A stretch of 64,000 nt of DNA from contig NZ_CP116967.1 in the NCBI RefSeq assembly GCF_032050975.1, positions 1,919,001-1,983,000 on the forward strand. Reading direction: 5' to 3'. The DNA comes from Candidatus Nitrospira allomarina (GTDB lineage Bacteria > Nitrospirota > Nitrospiria > Nitrospirales > UBA8639). The notes below the pieces were generated by a model. The model saw nothing but the letters and a program-made list of their open reading frames with translations, was not told the origin of the DNA and did no database searches. Both the position numbers and the translations under genes were made by a program. This document shows positions 45,270 through 54,134 of this stretch, in pieces (within the stretch, counting starts at the first letter, position 1; the number at the start of each line of letters is the position of its first letter).

Positions 45270-46157
45270 TTATTCCTGCCAATCGAATCCGGAGGCCCGT
45301 GCCAATTCTTGCGGGGTCTTGAGGCCGGTTAAACGGCGGTCACCGATAATCCACGTGGGGTAGCTTTTAATGTCAGCCTTGACGCAGGGAGCGGTGAGAG
45401 CGCTTCCTCGTCCTCCAGAACTGCATTCCACATAAGGAAGCCGCTTGGCGGACGAGAGAAATTCGGCTTTTTGTTCCTGGCAGCGTGGGCACCAATAGGC
45501 ACCGTAAAACTTGGCACCGGTTTCATTGAGGTGGATGGCTAAGGCTTGAAGTTGGGGATCTTCCGGGCCGGCGGCTGCGTCGAACACCCCGCTATAATGC
45601 AAATGAAGCCCGCCGACGAGGACAAGGCCGATCACGACTGCCTCTTTGAGGGATTTCGTCCAATCGGGAGGCCGTCGAGCGAGAGCCAGGCCAAGGATAA
45701 TCGTGATGATGGCAAATGAAGTCAGGCAATATGGACAGGTGGCTTCGATTTCTACGACCGAGATGATGGTCAAATAGGCGCTAACCGCGAATCCGCTCAT
45801 AGCCACGTAAATCAACACCGATCCGCTACCGGATTTTCCACGGCCTAACCAGGCGAGCCCGGCGATCACCACATAGGTCACGAAGCCCCACAAGGCCATG
45901 GGGATTCCCAGAAAGGTGGCCCATCGGCTGCTCTGCACAATGTCGCAGCCCGAGCCCTCGCTGCAAAATGCCGGATGAACCTCGAACGAGGCCATATAGG
46001 TCAGGTAAGCGGTTAATACTAGTCCGGCGCCGGCCAGAATAATGATGAGAAGGTCGAGTAGGGCTTTCGAACCTGAGAACATGGAAGACGGAGCGTTAGA
46101 TGGCTTTCTTGCTGTTTCAGGGCCGACTGATTGTGTCTGTCGTTTGGATTTTGCCAT
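45270..46157 (-). CDS. VKOR-family oxidoreductase fused to a thioredoxin-like domain
   Basis: About 295 residues. Four to five membrane helices form the vitamin-K-epoxide-reductase domain, with the conserved loop Cys pair (HPAFCSEGSGCDIVQSS) and the active-site TCPYCL pair. The C-terminal periplasmic thioredoxin-like domain carries YWCPRC and VKADIKSYPTWII. Such fusions form disulfide bonds in secreted proteins, replacing DsbA/DsbB. The start at 46157 (MAKSKRQ) is preferred; the frame extends to 46220. It lies in the TonB/small-CxxxC region, whose products have Cys pairs that could be substrates (inference). Confidence 0.92.
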   Translation of the reverse strand: MAKSKRQTQSVGPETARKPSNAPSSMFSGSKALLDLLIIILAGAGLVLTAYLTYMASFEVHPAFCSEGSGCDIVQSSRWATFLGIPMALWGFVTYVVIAGLAWLGRGKSGSGSVLIYVAMSGFAVSAYLTIISVVEIEATCPYCLTSFAIITIILGLALARRPPDWTKSLKEAVVIGLVLVGGLHLHYSGVFDAAAGPEDPQLQALAIHLNETGAKFYGAYWCPRCQEQKAEFLSSAKRLPYVECSSGGRGSALTAPCVKADIKSYPTWIIGDRRLTGLKTPQELARASGFDWQE

Positions 46158-46548
46158 GGCGTGCCTCGGGCACGAGTGTATCATGGGCTTCTTGCCATTG
46201 AAATCCCGACAATCAATCAAATACTCCCGAACTAGCGGAGACTTTTGCCAAGGTCATGTCAGGCCGGTATTCCTCACGATGGATTGCTGATCACAGAATC
46301 AAAACTCCAAACGGCTTGTTGCTTCAAGGTTCGGCGTAAGATAAGGGATTTGGAGGTCTTTTAGGAATCTTGAGGCCCTATGCCGAAACTATGTGCCGCG
46401 GAATGTATTTGGGCGCTGTTGTCCTGTGTTGAGGAAGGAAGAGATGAGGTGCGCATAGAAGTAGGGTGAAGGCCTAGGAGGCTGCAGGTGCGCAAACCAC
46501 CTTCACCCTACTCGTCCAAGGTAGGAGGCCGGTCCGTCCCTGGATGTT
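46158..46548. other. Intergenic region with copy B of the hairpin element
   Basis: About 390 bp between the VKOR gene and the P460-like fragment, both minus. The right part holds the structured repeat starting at 46464. I see no gene. Confidence 0.45.
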
Positions 46549-46570
46549 CTACGCCGATGTGTTCCGCCCG
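46464..46570. repeat. Structured ~100-bp element, copy B
   Basis: AGGGTGAAGGCCTAGGAGGC and CCACCTTCACCCT form the same long hairpin as copy A at 43482. Downstream GGTAGG and TACGCCG blocks also match. The right end overlaps the 3' end of the P460-like frame. Confidence 0.55.
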
Positions 46571-46866
46571 TAACCCGGAATATTCATCATACCGGTCGGC
46601 TTTTTTTTGGCGTTGTGGATTTCCATCACGAGAATGCTGCCATTGGCAAACGGGTGGCCCGCTCCTGCGCTTGCCCCGGTGGGGTTGATATAGAGGTCGC
46701 GGATAGCGTCCGATTTCTGAATCCCGTGGAGAAAGGCGGCATAGGATTTGTAAGCGGCCGGAAAGACTAATTCCCCGTCTTTCGGTGTGGAGCCGGATTG
46801 TGCCGCAATTGGCATGTTGGTGGATACACACCCTAGAACCACCAAAGCCGGAAACGTGATACTCAT
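46549..46866 (-). pseudogene. Truncated cytochrome P460-like protein
   Basis: About 105 residues. The signal region (SITFPALVVLGCVSTNMPIA) is followed by the front of a P460 fold: FPAAYKSYAAFLHGIQKSDA, DLYINPTGASAGAGHPFANG and SILVMEIHNAKKK. P460 proteins normally continue with another 50 or more residues ending in a haem CxxCH, which is absent here. Just before the break is a homopolymer of eight (46601-46608); a one-base insertion would extend the frame by about 20 residues but still without CxxCH. GGAGAGA precedes the ATG at 46866. It may also be a short non-haem relative. Confidence 0.5.
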
Positions 46867-47069
46867 TCTCTCCAAGTTTCTTCCCCTTTTTTGTTGATAT
46901 CTCGTCCGGTTGACGGAACCGACACATTGTTATAAGTCACATCCAGAACGTTGTCACGGTGGCACCAGCATACGATGGACCCTACAGCCCGTCTACAGAT
47001 GGGTACTGCCGGTTGCTACAGCGAGGTGGTCCGTATTGTATACCGCCCTCATTCCCAGAATTTTTTAGG

Positions 47070-47816
47070 TTAGGGATATTCCGAAGGCACATAAAAGTTT
47101 AATGGGTTCATCGCCTGATAACTGACGTTTGTGCCCATTCCCGCATCGGGATCGATAAATCCATCGGCCATACCGGTTTCATGCCAGGTGAATGCAAACG
47201 ATGCCGTGGGATCGCTATTGAATTGATAAACCCGCTGGGCGAATGTCCGCCTGGCCGCTTCAATCCGGTCAATTTCCTCGTCAGTACCGTATACGACAAA
47301 TGGTGGATACGGACGGCAGGTATCGATGGCCGCGTAAAAGACCTGACGGAGGTGCAAAAATGTATTAAGAGCGGCATTTCCCATTTGTTGTTGAGGTTCG
47401 GGGAGTGAGGCCATAAACTTGCTCCGCGCAATTCCTTCGGGGTGTTCTGTTGTAAAGATCACGGCATAATTTCGATCAAAGGCAATCGCGCCTTGGTTGA
47501 CGACTCCGTCGGTTAAATCCTGCATTCTGATGAAATGGACATACTGTTTGATTCTGGCTTCACTCGACTGAGAAGGCACAAATTGTCCGGGAACCCGGCG
47601 AATGACGAGATCCCGATATTTTGCCACTTGAATCCTGATGGATTTGTCGTGGCCGCTGCTTTGACAGAGGGCCGGGCTGAAGGGGCGTGGATCTAATCGA
47701 AGGGGAAGTATGTCCTGATTATTCGCGAACCCATAGCCTGGAATGACCATGAGAAGGACGATCAAAAGTATAAAACGGAAGGGGAATCGGGAAAAGTTAA
47801 CGTAACCATACCACAT
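47070..47816 (-). CDS. Secreted hypothetical protein
   Basis: About 248 residues with a signal peptide (FILLIVLLMVIPGYGFA, cleavage near residue 32). The mature protein looks globular, with SIRIQVAKYRDLVIRRVPGQ and CRPYPPFVVYGTDEEIDRIE. Two Cys (ALCQSS and DTCRPY) could form a disulfide. The start at 47816 follows TTGGAGGC by about nine bases; an upstream ATG at 47894 gives a less plausible N-terminus. Not recognised. It lies in the small-CxxxC cluster. Confidence 0.65.
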   Translation of the reverse strand: MWYGYVNFSRFPFRFILLIVLLMVIPGYGFANNQDILPLRLDPRPFSPALCQSSGHDKSIRIQVAKYRDLVIRRVPGQFVPSQSSEARIKQYVHFIRMQDLTDGVVNQGAIAFDRNYAVIFTTEHPEGIARSKFMASLPEPQQQMGNAALNTFLHLRQVFYAAIDTCRPYPPFVVYGTDEEIDRIEAARRTFAQRVYQFNSDPTASFAFTWHETGMADGFIDPDAGMGTNVSYQAMNPLNFYVPSEYP

Positions 47817-47971
47817 GTGAGAGTGCCTCCAATGCCTATGCCCAAAGTGTGCGTAGAAGAAATGAGCGGGTCTCTGCGTCTGTTCGAGACACACAATTAG
47901 ATTGAGACTATGAGAGAACCGATAACTTCCTCTTTCATCAAAGGGAAGCTGTTATGGATCAGACGACAAAT

Positions 47972-48283
47972 CTAGGCGGAGAGAAAACGGGGAGGAGCAC
48001 GAGAAGGTCTATGATGATGGCGGAAGAGATCCGGTGCGGTTGGTTTAAATCGCGTTAGAACGCCCAACAGCGAAAACGTACGGGGAATGTCGGCTGACAG
48101 CGTCTGAAGGCCTTGCCCGGCTTGACACGCCCAGCTACACCAACTGTTCCCATGAGTCTGCTGATCATGATGCCCGTGGTGTATGTGGAGCGGAGTCGTA
48201 TAGGCAAGGCCTCCGGTTACGAGCAGGAAGCACATGCTGAGCATGAACGCGGCAAGCGACTGTGTGGGAGTGGTTTTCCTCAT
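47972..48283 (-). CDS. Small CxxxC/RAPP membrane protein, paralogue 2
   Basis: 103 residues: signal/TM (about 8-28), a His-rich stretch (HIHHGHHDQQTHG, 33-45), C49-SWA-C53, and RAPPRFLSA at 95-103. The second Cys is 42 residues before the Arg of RAPP, as in paralogue 5. The region between is only weakly hydrophobic. Located 111 bp downstream of the HTH gene. Confidence 0.7.
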   Translation of the reverse strand: MRKTTPTQSLAAFMLSMCFLLVTGGLAYTTPLHIHHGHHDQQTHGNSWCSWACQAGQGLQTLSADIPRTFSLLGVLTRFKPTAPDLFRHHHRPSRAPPRFLSA

Positions 48284-48394
48284 CGTGGTCTATGGTTTCA
48301 GCATCAATGTCGATGATCTCTCTCGTCAGGCTAGCTGTTCCTTTGCAAAGTGTCTACGGACGAGTACTCATCGATGCAACATTTCACTTCATGC

Positions 48395-48601
48395 TCATTG
48401 ACATTCCGTAATAGCGAACTCCCAATGGTCTTTTCGATTTTGTTGAATCAACGTATCAATAGAATCCCGAAAAATTCGTAAGCTGCCTTTCCCAATTTTT
48501 GTCGCCTTCAGGCGATCTTCTTCAACCCATCGGTAGATAGTCCATCGGCTGACATTTAAGGTTTGAGCGGCTTCACCGACACGCAAGAGTTGTTTGTCCA
48601 T
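48395..48601 (-). CDS. Small helix-turn-helix protein (excisionase/MerR-like, HTH_17)
   Basis: About 68 residues: LLRVGEAAQTLNVSRWTIYR and WVEEDRLKATKIGKGSLRIF are the classic winged helix-turn-helix of excisionase-type proteins. No integrase or phage gene is nearby, so it is more likely a local regulator than an excisionase. AAGGAGA lies just before the ATG at 48601. It sits between two of the small CxxxC genes (48842 upstream, 48283 downstream). Confidence 0.85.
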   Translation of the reverse strand: MDKQLLRVGEAAQTLNVSRWTIYRWVEEDRLKATKIGKGSLRIFRDSIDTLIQQNRKDHWEFAITECQ

Positions 48602-48841
48602 GGTTCTCCTTCCGCAGCATATATGCTGTGTCATATGATTAACGTTAGGTGTTCGTGTCCGGTTGTTGACAGAGGAGACCGGCACGAAATGTTTTCAATC
48701 GGGTTGAGCGTGGTTTCTTCTGGAGCGCCAGACAACAAATTAATGGGGAATGGAGATCATTCAAGCATCAACCATTCTGCTCACGACGAAACGCTGCTCT
48801 TGAGATAAGGGTTCAGAGATGGATTGGTTGAGAGTCCCAAT

Positions 48842-49204
48842 CTATCCATGAATCAACAAACGAACGGGCGGGCCGCGAGGAGAGAAGGTGTGCACGGGGA
48901 AGGTTCGAGGAAAGGTGAATGCGGGTTTCAGAGCCCAGAGCAGGAGGAGAAGAACCAGCGCCGACCATTGAGGAATCGAACCGGCACCTGAAGCGATTTG
49001 GGCGACATGACAGGCCCACGAGCAAAGAAGAGAGAGGGATTCGGCGGGGTGGGAATGATGGGTGGAATTGGGGTCAAAGGACCTTGAAGCGCAGAATGCC
49101 CCCGCACCCAGAAGCAGGACGTGTAATCCAATCAATAGCACGATCAGGCAAGGTGCCAATCGAGAGTATAGATTGGTGGATGGGATTGGTGAGGGGTGCT
49201 TCAT
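48842..49204 (-). CDS. Small CxxxC/RGPP membrane protein, paralogue 3
   Basis: 120 residues: a strong first TM (about 16-38), His-containing THHSHPAES, C61-SWA-C65, a second TM (about 78-97), and RGPPVRLLIHG at 110-120. Cys-to-Arg spacing is 45. It starts 14 bp after exbD, so it is co-transcribed with a TonB-system energy component. Confidence 0.72.
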   Translation of the reverse strand: MKHPSPIPSTNLYSRLAPCLIVLLIGLHVLLLGAGAFCASRSFDPNSTHHSHPAESLSLLCSWACHVAQIASGAGSIPQWSALVLLLLLWALKPAFTFPRTFPVHTFSPRGPPVRLLIHG

Positions 49205-49218
49205 GGGATCCGGGTTTT

Positions 49219-49629
49219 TTAGGGTTCCGAATTGGGTTTTGTGGCAATTGCCATGTTGGGAATGCCGGCCAATCGAATGATATCCATGACCTTAATGACC
49301 TGACCGTGGGGGACCTGTTCATCGGCGTTAATGACGACCGAGGGGTCCGAGTCGGTTTGCCGAAGGCTTGTCAGCCGGATTTCCAGTTCCGAGAGTGCAA
49401 TACGGTCCTTATTGTAATACAGCGTTCCTTCATGGGTCAGTGTGAGGGAGATTTGATCGGGAACCTTATCCGTTGCCGAGTCGGCGGTCGGTAAATTGAC
49501 CGGCATCCCATGTTGAATGGTCATGGACAATGTCGCGATCATAAAGAACACCAAGAGAAAGAACATCGTGTCGATCATCGGAATGATTTCGATGCGGGCT
49601 TTCTTCTGTGTGACGGTAGATAGTCTCAT
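49219..49629 (-). CDS. exbD: Biopolymer transport protein ExbD
   Basis: 136 residues with a cytoplasmic N-terminus, a single membrane helix containing the essential Asp (IIPMIDTMFFLLVFFMIATL) and a periplasmic domain with SVVINADEQVPHGQVIKVMD. Works with ExbB and TonB to power outer-membrane receptors. exbB and tonB lie about 5 kb upstream, separated by an amidohydrolase, a small CxxxC gene and receptor 2, an unusual split arrangement. TolR is an alternative, but the neighbours favour ExbD. Confidence 0.9.
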   Translation of the reverse strand: MRLSTVTQKKARIEIIPMIDTMFFLLVFFMIATLSMTIQHGMPVNLPTADSATDKVPDQISLTLTHEGTLYYNKDRIALSELEIRLTSLRQTDSDPSVVINADEQVPHGQVIKVMDIIRLAGIPNMAIATKPNSEP

Positions 49630-49809
49630 GCGAATTTCATTGCCCAGTTCGTTAGTGTGAACAGGTTATCAAATAGGGTGTATTGAATTCCAAAAAAATC
49701 GTCATACCTTAATTTGTTGGCCCATTGAGCTTCATACCTAGAATAACGAACTAGGTGTGACAACCTCAATATTCCATATACCTGCACGATGGGGTCTAGA
49801 ATGAATCGA

Positions 49810-52032
49810 TTAATTGAATTTCCATTCGATTCCCCCAAACCCGCTGATTCCCTGACCTGGGTTGAAATACCGGCCCAGACTGTCATTAACGACGACAGCA
49901 CCCGCATAGGTTTGATCGGACAGGTTTCGTCCCTCTGCGAAAATGGACAGGTTTTTACTGTAATTATAACCTGCCTTCAAATTGACGATGAAATAGGCCG
50001 AGTTCTTGGCCGTGTTTAAGCTGTCCACGTAATAGCCGGCGATGATCCATTCAAAATTCGGCGCGATAAAAAACCCCGCCGGATGGTCATAACGTATTTC
50101 TCCGGCAAGTTGGTGTTCGGGCGCACCGGGAACCCGATTGCCGTCTTTGGCCACCAAGAATTTTTGGGTTCCATTTTCTCCTCCTCCGTACACGTCATCT
50201 GTGAATTTAAATAACGACCACGTATAGGCGGTTCGAACGGTGATCGTGTCGCTTTGGTTTTTCGGACCCTGAGCTAGCAGCCCGTTGGCCACCACCATGC
50301 TGCCTCCCGCTTCAATGCCTGTGTGTCGCGTCCCTTTGGCATTTTGATAGGTCGGTTGGTTATTGACATTAAACGTCAGAATTTCCTTTTGCATTTCCAG
50401 GTTATAGAAGGTGAGGTCCCAGGTATAGCGGTTATCCGCCGTGCTGCCTCGTGTACCGATTTCAAACTGCCAGGCCCGTTGCGCATCCAGGTTGATGAAG
50501 GGGCTGGTGGGGACGGAACCGTCGGGGTTGATCGATGAGGTCAATTCAACATTGATGGGGGGTTCGTACCCACGGCTGACGTTTCCGTAAATTTGCGATG
50601 TCGGGGTGGTTTGGTACACGAGCCCCATCTTTGGGATAAGAGCATTGAAATGACGTACACCGGTATCGCTGGTACTTAAATCTCCCGTAAAGGGACTGAA
50701 AAGTTGGTTTCTGCCCTGCCGGATGCTGTATTCCCAGCGTCCGCCTGCAATAACAAGGAGATCATCGGTTACATTGAATTGGTCTTCCAGGTAGGTGCTG
50801 AGATTAGTCGTCTCCAATGTGAGATTTTGGGTCTGAATCCCGCGTTTGCCTAAATTATTGACAAAACGCCGTTGATTCGTGTCCCCGTATCGTGGCTGAT
50901 TGCCAATGAGGAACTTGTTTTCATGCCCGAAAATAGGATGTGAATTGACGTATCGAATTTCCCCTCCCACATTATAGTTGTCCTGGACGATCGTTTGAAA
51001 AATAGGATGATCCAGGTACTGGTAGGAATAATAGGGGATAATTTCAAAAAACTGGTTGGCGGCGAATTCGTTGCGATAGGCGGCCCCGACCCGGATATAA
51101 CTATAGTACCGCCCCCATTTACAGGGCTCGTTTGGACCGCAGGAAAATGGACTGATTCCCCCCAAGGTGTTGGCCTGTCTTCGATTGGAATCCAATTGCG
51201 CTTGGGTGATCGACCCGGGGAGGGCTTCTGACACCTCGGCTCCCAGGATATAGGCGCGCACTTCCTGGTGATCGCCGATCTGAAATCCGAAGTTGGCATT
51301 TAACCGTCCGCGTGCTTGTTGGCTGTTATCCTGGAAGCCGTCCTGATGATTGCCCGACGCGCTGATATAGTAATCGGCTGTGGTGTCCATGGTGCCGACC
51401 TTAAATGGTTTGGTCACCTGCCCGCTGGAGACTTGCCCCGAATAGAGGCCGAAACTTCCAGCCATTCCACGCGTCTGGAAGAGGGAGGCGTTGTAGCCCG
51501 TCCGGGGCACAAAATTGATGGCTCCTCCCAGGGTATTGGCTCCATACCGGAGGGCGTTGGACCCTTTATATACCTCGATACGTTCATAGGCCATCAAGTC
51601 GATGGATTCGAAATCGGAGAACCCGTCCGCATCGCCGAAATAGATCCCGTTGATGAGAATATTAATACCGCGATGATGAAAGTTGTTCCTGAGGGAAGTC
51701 CCCCGAATTTGGAATTGGCCCTCGTCGGCGCCGAATCGGGATTGGAATCGCACACCCGGGGCAAATTGAAGGACGTCGGTTAAATTAAACGCACGGGATT
51801 CCTCGATTTCCTTTTCCGGGATCAGGATGGTGCTGGCAGGCCGACGAGCCAGCTCTTCCTTGACCGCATCGATGTTCTCGATCCGTGTTCCTTCCACGGT
51901 GAGTGTCGGCAGTGTTTCAATTTGCTCGTCAGCCCTGCTGAATGGAGGTTGGATCAGAAAAAACCCCGTCAACGTAAAAATCATCACGCTTATGATTACA
52001 TTGGAAAATATCACACATTTGTGGTTGTTCAT
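49810..52032 (-). CDS. TonB-dependent outer-membrane receptor 2
   Basis: A 740-residue receptor: signal peptide (to about SRADEQ), a TonB-box region ETLPTLTVEGTR, a plug with VLQFAPGVRFQSRFGADEG and VYKGSNALRYGANTLGGAIN, and a barrel ending GGIEWKFN with terminal aromatic residues. A short loop CGPNEPC near residue 300 could be disulfide-bonded. It resembles siderophore and metal-chelate receptors in general; the substrate is unknown. Neighbours are small proteins 4 (upstream) and ExbD plus small protein 3 (downstream). Confidence 0.92.
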   Translation of the reverse strand: MNNHKCVIFSNVIISVMIFTLTGFFLIQPPFSRADEQIETLPTLTVEGTRIENIDAVKEELARRPASTILIPEKEIEESRAFNLTDVLQFAPGVRFQSRFGADEGQFQIRGTSLRNNFHHRGINILINGIYFGDADGFSDFESIDLMAYERIEVYKGSNALRYGANTLGGAINFVPRTGYNASLFQTRGMAGSFGLYSGQVSSGQVTKPFKVGTMDTTADYYISASGNHQDGFQDNSQQARGRLNANFGFQIGDHQEVRAYILGAEVSEALPGSITQAQLDSNRRQANTLGGISPFSCGPNEPCKWGRYYSYIRVGAAYRNEFAANQFFEIIPYYSYQYLDHPIFQTIVQDNYNVGGEIRYVNSHPIFGHENKFLIGNQPRYGDTNQRRFVNNLGKRGIQTQNLTLETTNLSTYLEDQFNVTDDLLVIAGGRWEYSIRQGRNQLFSPFTGDLSTSDTGVRHFNALIPKMGLVYQTTPTSQIYGNVSRGYEPPINVELTSSINPDGSVPTSPFINLDAQRAWQFEIGTRGSTADNRYTWDLTFYNLEMQKEILTFNVNNQPTYQNAKGTRHTGIEAGGSMVVANGLLAQGPKNQSDTITVRTAYTWSLFKFTDDVYGGGENGTQKFLVAKDGNRVPGAPEHQLAGEIRYDHPAGFFIAPNFEWIIAGYYVDSLNTAKNSAYFIVNLKAGYNYSKNLSIFAEGRNLSDQTYAGAVVVNDSLGRYFNPGQGISGFGGIEWKFN

Positions 52033-52144
52033 CGGAGCATAAATCCTTTCCGGAACCTATGGAAATAGATCAAGATCAGAGCAAACAAAGGCCTGGCCCT
52101 GATGGAGAAAAAATATGGATTGGTTCTGAAACGCGGGACTTTGG

Positions 52145-52489
52145 TTAAACGGGAGGGCCGCGAGCGAGAGTCGGACTCAGGGTCGCCTGCATCGGGATTC
52201 TGAAAAAGAGGTAGACGACTCCGACAATAAATAGGGTGAGGGTAAGAAGTGCCTTGTGGGTCGTGTCGGACGAGTTCGCTTTCGAACTGACCTGACAGGC
52301 CCATGAGCAGAGCGAGGAATGGGAACTGGTGTTTTTGGAATGATGATTAATTGGAGAATGGTGGAGCTCATGAGATGCCACGCAATACGTGGCTATGCTC
52401 ACCAACGCGAGATACACCACTGCGAAGATGATTGAAAGGAGTTTAAGGGGGCGCGGCATTATGGGAAGGCTCGATAGCTTGTCAGGCAT
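52145..52489 (-). CDS. Small CxxxC/RGPP membrane protein, paralogue 4
   Basis: 114 residues: first TM (about 15-37), His-rich ASHELHHSPINHHSKNTSSH, C61-SWA-C65, second TM (about 78-98), and the extreme C-terminus RGPPV at 110-114. Cys-to-Arg spacing is 45. The start may be the internal Met at residue 11. It lies 112 bp upstream of receptor 2 and 60 bp downstream of the amidohydrolase. Confidence 0.72.
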   Translation of the reverse strand: MPDKLSSLPIMPRPLKLLSIIFAVVYLALVSIATYCVASHELHHSPINHHSKNTSSHSSLCSWACQVSSKANSSDTTHKALLTLTLFIVGVVYLFFRIPMQATLSPTLARGPPV

Positions 52490-52549
52490 GTTGAAGCTTG
52501 TATGTCTTGTGCCTTAAAAAATCCTGGTTATCTCAGAAGGAGTCGAAGG

Positions 52550-54043
52550 TTAATGCGCATGTTTGCCTGTGGCATCTGCATTCTGAGTTTCGCTCCATGA
52601 AAGAGGGAAACCTTGCTTGAGACGAAAGATAATGTTTTGAACCTGTTTGAAGTCCTCAAGCGGATTGCCCTGTAAGACAAGAAAACTGGCTTCGTATCCC
52701 TCGTCTAACCGTCCAATTTTCCTGGAAGGGAAAATCGTCTGAGGAGTGGTCTCACTCCACATTTTCAGTAAGGTCAGGTTGTCAAATATTCCCATCTGAT
52801 GTAGGTGAAGCGCCTCCGCGAGGGCTGTTTCCGCATGGTCGCTCCCGATGGCAATGGTGACGCCTGCCTGACGCAATAGTTTGAGATTTTCCACCTGAAT
52901 TTCCGTAGCAACAGTAAGAACATTTTCCACTGGTTGTTGTATATGCTCTTTGGAGCTTGCCAGAGAATGGAGATGCGTTTCCGTCTTGGTATGATGTCCC
53001 GCCGGATGAAAGTGCTCTGCGACGGTCGTCGTGATGATCACGGTCCGGTGTGCGGCCGCGAGTTGGGCATCCTCTTGAGTTAACAGCACGGCTGATCGTT
53101 GAGTGGGTGAAGGGAGAAACCACCCTGGAAGATGGGCGATCTCATCGACTTGCCCCTGGATGGCTGCCCGAAAGTCAGCGGCTGTTTCAATATGTGCGGA
53201 AACTCGCAACCCTTCCTGGTGAGCATGCGCGACAATCTGGGCGATGAGCTGAGGATCCAGCCCTTTTCGAAACCCATGCGTAACCGAGTGAGGTTCGTTT
53301 CCGAAATGTTCTGAGTCGGCAAGATACAGCTTCAGGAAGTCCGGATTGGTGGCCATGATCGTCGGCCACTGCTCCTTGAAATCTTTCAGTGTAGAGATAG
53401 GGAAGTAGGCTCGACCGTTGAACCAACCCTCTTCACGTTTACCAATGACCGGTTCATATCGATGGATGCGAAGCATGTTTTCGTAAAGATCGATGGGATG
53501 ACCGTTAGGCCCGGTGAGGCCGGCATGAGCAAAAACGACATCAATGGTCGTTGGTGTGTTGAGTTTACCGCGGATTTGTTCCACAAATTCGGAAATGGCA
53601 TTTGGATTTTTCACATAAAAAATACCATCCCGCACATAATGATTGATGACCTGGTCGATGTTCCAGGCGCCTTCGACATTATGTGTGTGGGCTTCACCAA
53701 ACGGCGGCACGACAAAACCGCCCTTCAGATCGATGGTCTGTTCAACAGAATTGGGCCGCAAACGGGTAAGTGAGCCCTGCACGGCATACCAGGTGTCCTG
53801 AGTGAAGCCTTGCCCATCAAACCATTGCCCATTGATAAAGGCATAGGTTTTGGCCGTATTCCTGTCGTGTACTGATTCGAAACTTGGAGTTGGTGGAGGA
53901 TGAGTGGTCGTGCTGCATCCCACCAATCCTAGTCCAACAATGAGGAACAGGGTAGTCATGTACAACATGGCATGAGTCGCCTGTTTTCTTAGATCCCATT
54001 GTCTTTCAGCCTCAACGATTGCGCCTCGATTGGTTTCAGGCAT
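52550..54043 (-). CDS. Amidohydrolase-family lipoprotein
   Basis: About 497 residues. A signal (MLYMTTLFLIVGLGLVGC, with lipobox) indicates a lipid-anchored periplasmic enzyme. Metal-site features of the amidohydrolase superfamily are visible: FGEAHTHN (HxH), KLYLADSEHF (possible carbamylated Lys), VSAHIETAAD, EIAHLPGW and IAIGSDHAET (catalytic Asp). The substrate is unknown; cyclic amides or peptides are usual for the family. The start is uncertain (54043, or 53968 next to the signal). It lies between exbB and small protein 4. Confidence 0.82.
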   Translation of the reverse strand: MPETNRGAIVEAERQWDLRKQATHAMLYMTTLFLIVGLGLVGCSTTTHPPPTPSFESVHDRNTAKTYAFINGQWFDGQGFTQDTWYAVQGSLTRLRPNSVEQTIDLKGGFVVPPFGEAHTHNVEGAWNIDQVINHYVRDGIFYVKNPNAISEFVEQIRGKLNTPTTIDVVFAHAGLTGPNGHPIDLYENMLRIHRYEPVIGKREEGWFNGRAYFPISTLKDFKEQWPTIMATNPDFLKLYLADSEHFGNEPHSVTHGFRKGLDPQLIAQIVAHAHQEGLRVSAHIETAADFRAAIQGQVDEIAHLPGWFLPSPTQRSAVLLTQEDAQLAAAHRTVIITTTVAEHFHPAGHHTKTETHLHSLASSKEHIQQPVENVLTVATEIQVENLKLLRQAGVTIAIGSDHAETALAEALHLHQMGIFDNLTLLKMWSETTPQTIFPSRKIGRLDEGYEASFLVLQGNPLEDFKQVQNIIFRLKQGFPLSWSETQNADATGKHAH

Positions 54044-54134
54044 GGTAATTGAGTGAACCTTCCGGTGGATGACCGCGATCCTGCTGCGTTGTTGTCCTGG
54101 GCTTTCATGACGGCACGTATTCTGAAGACGGGAA

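Noticed and set aside
46508-46927. 139-residue ORF overlapping the P460-like gene
   Set aside because: It is an alternative frame of the same DNA; only its last part could be the real continuation after a homopolymer shift, as noted under the P460 finding.
49626-49907. 93-residue ORF between receptor 2 and exbD
   Set aside because: It overlaps the 3' end of the receptor gene in another frame and shows no domain or start site.
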